A stretch of DNA of 7,861 nt from Desulfocapsaceae bacterium (GTDB taxonomy: Bacteria; Desulfobacterota; Desulfobulbia; Desulfobulbales; Desulfocapsaceae): NCBI GenBank assembly GCA_029934775.1, contig JAOZLO010000114.1, positions 1-7,861 on the forward strand. The letters are read 5' to 3'. The notes beneath the pieces were generated by a model. It had not been told where the DNA came from. It worked only from the letters and a program-made list of their open reading frames with translations, and ran no database searches. This document shows, one piece after another, positions 6,448-7,861 of this stretch. The translations under genes and the position numbers were made by a program. The number at the start of each line of letters is the position of its first letter. The first letter of the stretch is position 1.

Positions 6448-6484
6448 TTGGGGTATTTTGCCCCAGGAAGGCAAAATACCCCAA
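6448..6484. repeat. Perfect 15-bp inverted repeat with 7-base loop
   Basis: TTGGGGTATTTTGCC (6448-6462) is mirrored exactly by GGCAAAATACCCCAA (6470-6484) around the loop CCAGGAA. There is no T-run after the stem on either strand, so it is not a standard intrinsic terminator. The left arm plus loop contains dyad 2 (6449-6465), and the right arm carries a related half-site on the other strand, so it may be a composite protein-binding site. It could also be an RNA hairpin at the end of the regulator transcript, or a small repeated extragenic element. Confidence 0.85.
6449..6465. promoter_or_regulatory. Dyad 2: candidate enhancer (UAS), same form as dyad 1
   Basis: TGGGG-TATTTTG-CCCCA has the same five-base arms and the same seven-base spacing as dyad 1 at 6312-6328. 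The centres (6457 and 6320) are 137 bases apart, close to thirteen helical turns, so both would face the same side of the DNA. It is about 313 bases upstream of the predicted sigma-54 start, which is far but workable with looping. Binding by the neighbouring regulator is inference. Confidence 0.5.
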
Positions 6485-6601
6485 TCCCAATTCGGTTAAA
6501 GAAAGCAGGGAAATGAATAATCCCTTTATACGGCAAGCGAATCAACTAAACAAATTCGGATGTAGCTAGGGTCAGGGATAAAGTAATCGAGTTTTCAAAC
6601 A

Positions 6602-7861
6602 TCATTGCTTTTCGTAGAGTTGCAATTTGCGGTAAAGAGTTTTCCGGTCAATCTGTAGGGTGCGGGCTGCTAATGTCCTGTTGCCACCGGTTCTTTTAAG
6701 AACATGTATAATGTATCGCCGTTCCATCTCCTCCATAGATATCAGTTCCATGGGATCCTCGGCTCCCAGGAGAATATAGTTATTCCTGAAAAGGCGGATT
6801 TTCTCAGGGAGATCATCTGGCACAATTCTTTCAAAATTGGTAAGGGCTACAGCATGTTCTATTGCGTTGCGGAGTTCCCGAACATTTCCTGGCCAGGGGT
6901 ATTCAAGGAGTTTTTCTGCAGTGGCATCGGAAAGGCCTGTTATGGCTTTATTCTGTCTGGAGGAAAAATGTTCAATAAATTTATCTGCCAGCAGGAGAAT
7001 ATCAGTGCCCCTGGAAAGTAGTGGGGGCATCTCTATATTTATCACGTTGAGTCTGTAATAGAGATCTTCCCTGAAGAGACCATCTTCAACGGCGGATTCA
7101 AGATCACGATTGGTGGCGGCAATTATCCGTACATCGAAGGGACGTTCCTTCGTTCCTCCAACAGGCCTGATGACGCGCTCCTCAAGTGCTCTAAGAAGTT
7201 TGGGCTGCAGTTCCAGCGGAATTTCTCCAACCTCATCCAAAAACAGGGTACCTCCATCGGCTTCAAGAAACAGCCCCTTTCTATGGTCTTTTGCATCTGT
7301 AAAGGCGCCTTTCTTATGACCAAACAACTCACTCTCCAAAAGCTGGCTGGGCATGGCTGCACAGTTTATGGTTGTAAGCGATTGATTTTTTCGACGGCTG
7401 TGCATATGTACTGCCTTAGCGGTGAGCTCCTTACCTGAACCACTCTCACCCGTTATCAAAAGTGATGCTTCAGAATCTGCAATACGGCTCAGTTTTGAGA
7501 ACAACTCCTCCATGGCTGGGCTTTCGCCAATCAGGTAGTCAAAATTCAGGGGATGTTTGACTGCATCTCGAAGTTTTTTGACGGTATCCTGCAGATTTCT
7601 GTATCGCACAGCCCGGTCCAGTGAGAGGGCCAGTATATCCAGGTCGAGTGGCTTGGTTACAAAGTCGTAGGCACCGACCCTAATAGCAGCAATTGCGGTG
7701 TCCATACTGCCAAAAGCAGTCATGATTATTACAGGTATATCTGGTTGGTTGGCAGCGATGCTATAGCAGATCTCAAGGCCATTTTTATCGGGCAGATGGA
7801 TATCGGCAAGAACGACATCTGTCAATTGAGATTGAACTGCAGCAAGTCCTTCCTGGCCGGA
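6602..7861 (-). CDS. Sigma-54-dependent response regulator, NtrC family (partial, 5' end off window)
   Basis: The frame is open to the right edge, so 419 residues are visible and roughly the first 40 are missing; the TTG at 7825 is internal. Visible residues 1-90 are a receiver domain: phospho-acceptor Asp20 in VVLADIHLPDKNGLE, Thr48 in IIMTAFGS, and Lys70 in FVTKP. The AAA+ domain follows, with Walker A GESGSGKE (138-145), sigma-54 contact loop GAFTDA (185-190; the commonest form is GAFTGA), Walker B GTLFLDEVGE (204-213), arginine-finger region FREDLYYRLN (263-272), and YPWPGNVRELRNAIEHA near 321-337. The end holds a Fis-type helix-turn-helix (GGNRTLAARTLQIDRKTLYRKL). It would be phosphorylated by a sensor kinase, not seen here, and then drive sigma-54 RNA polymerase. 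The nearby sigma-54 promoter at 6155-6170 and the dyads make the small gene, and perhaps the hyf-like operon, its likely targets. Confidence 0.95.
   Translation of the reverse strand, partial: SGQEGLAAVQSQLTDVVLADIHLPDKNGLEICYSIAANQPDIPVIIMTAFGSMDTAIAAIRVGAYDFVTKPLDLDILALSLDRAVRYRNLQDTVKKLRDAVKHPLNFDYLIGESPAMEELFSKLSRIADSEASLLITGESGSGKELTAKAVHMHSRRKNQSLTTINCAAMPSQLLESELFGHKKGAFTDAKDHRKGLFLEADGGTLFLDEVGEIPLELQPKLLRALEERVIRPVGGTKERPFDVRIIAATNRDLESAVEDGLFREDLYYRLNVINIEMPPLLSRGTDILLLADKFIEHFSSRQNKAITGLSDATAEKLLEYPWPGNVRELRNAIEHAVALTNFERIVPDDLPEKIRLFRNNYILLGAEDPMELISMEEMERRYIIHVLKRTGGNRTLAARTLQIDRKTLYRKLQLYEKQ

Larger units (their letters stand above)
6116..6601. other. Control region between the regulator gene and the small gene
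   Basis: This 486-base stretch has open frames on both strands, but none has a good ribosome binding site or recognisable protein features. In order from the small gene it contains the sigma-54 promoter (6155-6170), an A/T-rich segment (about 6171-6240) with a loose CAA-N4-TT match to an IHF site at 6216-6224, dyad 1 (6312-6328), and dyad 2 within a long hairpin (6448-6484). The region closest to the regulator stop codon (6485-6601) shows no T-tailed hairpin on the minus strand, so no intrinsic terminator for the regulator gene is seen. Confidence 0.65.

Noticed and set aside
6448..6484. Intrinsic (rho-independent) terminator of the regulator gene
   Set aside because: The hairpin is strong, but no T-run follows the stem on either strand, and it is over 100 bases from the regulator stop codon. 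Listed as an inverted repeat instead.
6225..6545. 106-codon open frame on the minus strand between regulator and promoter
   Set aside because: No clear ribosome binding site or family features. Its sequence passes through the palindromes, which explain the base pattern better than coding does.
6102..6569. 155-codon open frame on the plus strand across the control region
   Set aside because: It covers the sigma-54 promoter and both dyads, shows no recognisable domain, has a composition unlike a real protein, and runs opposite to every other gene.

Overview
The window looks like a stretch of a Gram-negative bacterial chromosome. It combines a sigma-54 enhancer-binding response regulator with a membrane-bound, hydrogenase-4/complex-I-like operon. 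That combination, the moderate base composition and the divergent hydrogenase-like large subunit fit an anaerobic member of the Desulfobacterota (former Deltaproteobacteria). The taxonomic guess is an inference; no RNA or taxonomic marker gene is present. All credible genes lie on the minus strand, so transcription runs from right to left.

Right part (6602-7861): a response regulator of the NtrC family with receiver, AAA+ sigma-54 activation and Fis-type helix-turn-helix domains. Its first few dozen residues lie beyond the window. Next comes a 486-base non-coding region (6116-6601) that reads as a control region. It holds a near-consensus -24/-12 sigma-54 promoter (6155-6170) and, upstream of it, two 17-bp dyads of the same form TGGGG-N7-CCCCA (6312-6328 and 6449-6465). 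The second dyad is embedded in a perfect 15-bp hairpin (6448-6484). The promoter points at a small, unrecognised 80-residue gene that starts with GTG (5873-6115).

Left part: after a 260-base gap with two short tandem repeats there is a tight operon, hyfB-hyfC-hyfE-hyfF-hyfG (5612 down to 1). Its genes overlap or nearly touch, and it continues off the left edge. HyfB and HyfF are antiporter-like proton-channel subunits, HyfC is the NuoH-like membrane anchor, HyfE is a NuoK-like subunit, and HyfG is a fused NuoC/NuoD-like catalytic-arm subunit. Electron-transfer subunits (iron-sulfur protein and small subunit) would be expected further downstream, outside the window.

The main point of interest is that the HyfG-like subunit keeps the family framework (R-G-x-E and the histidine after the cysteine motif), but both cysteines of the N-terminal nickel-binding C-x-x-C are replaced by Ala and Thr. 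The complex is therefore probably not a hydrogenase. It most resembles the energy-converting hydrogenase-related (Ehr) complexes that sit between group 4 [NiFe] hydrogenases and complex I, whose substrates are largely unknown. A plausible picture is a two-component signal that activates the sigma-54 promoter through the dyads and switches on the small protein and, if transcription reads through the gap, this ion-pumping complex.
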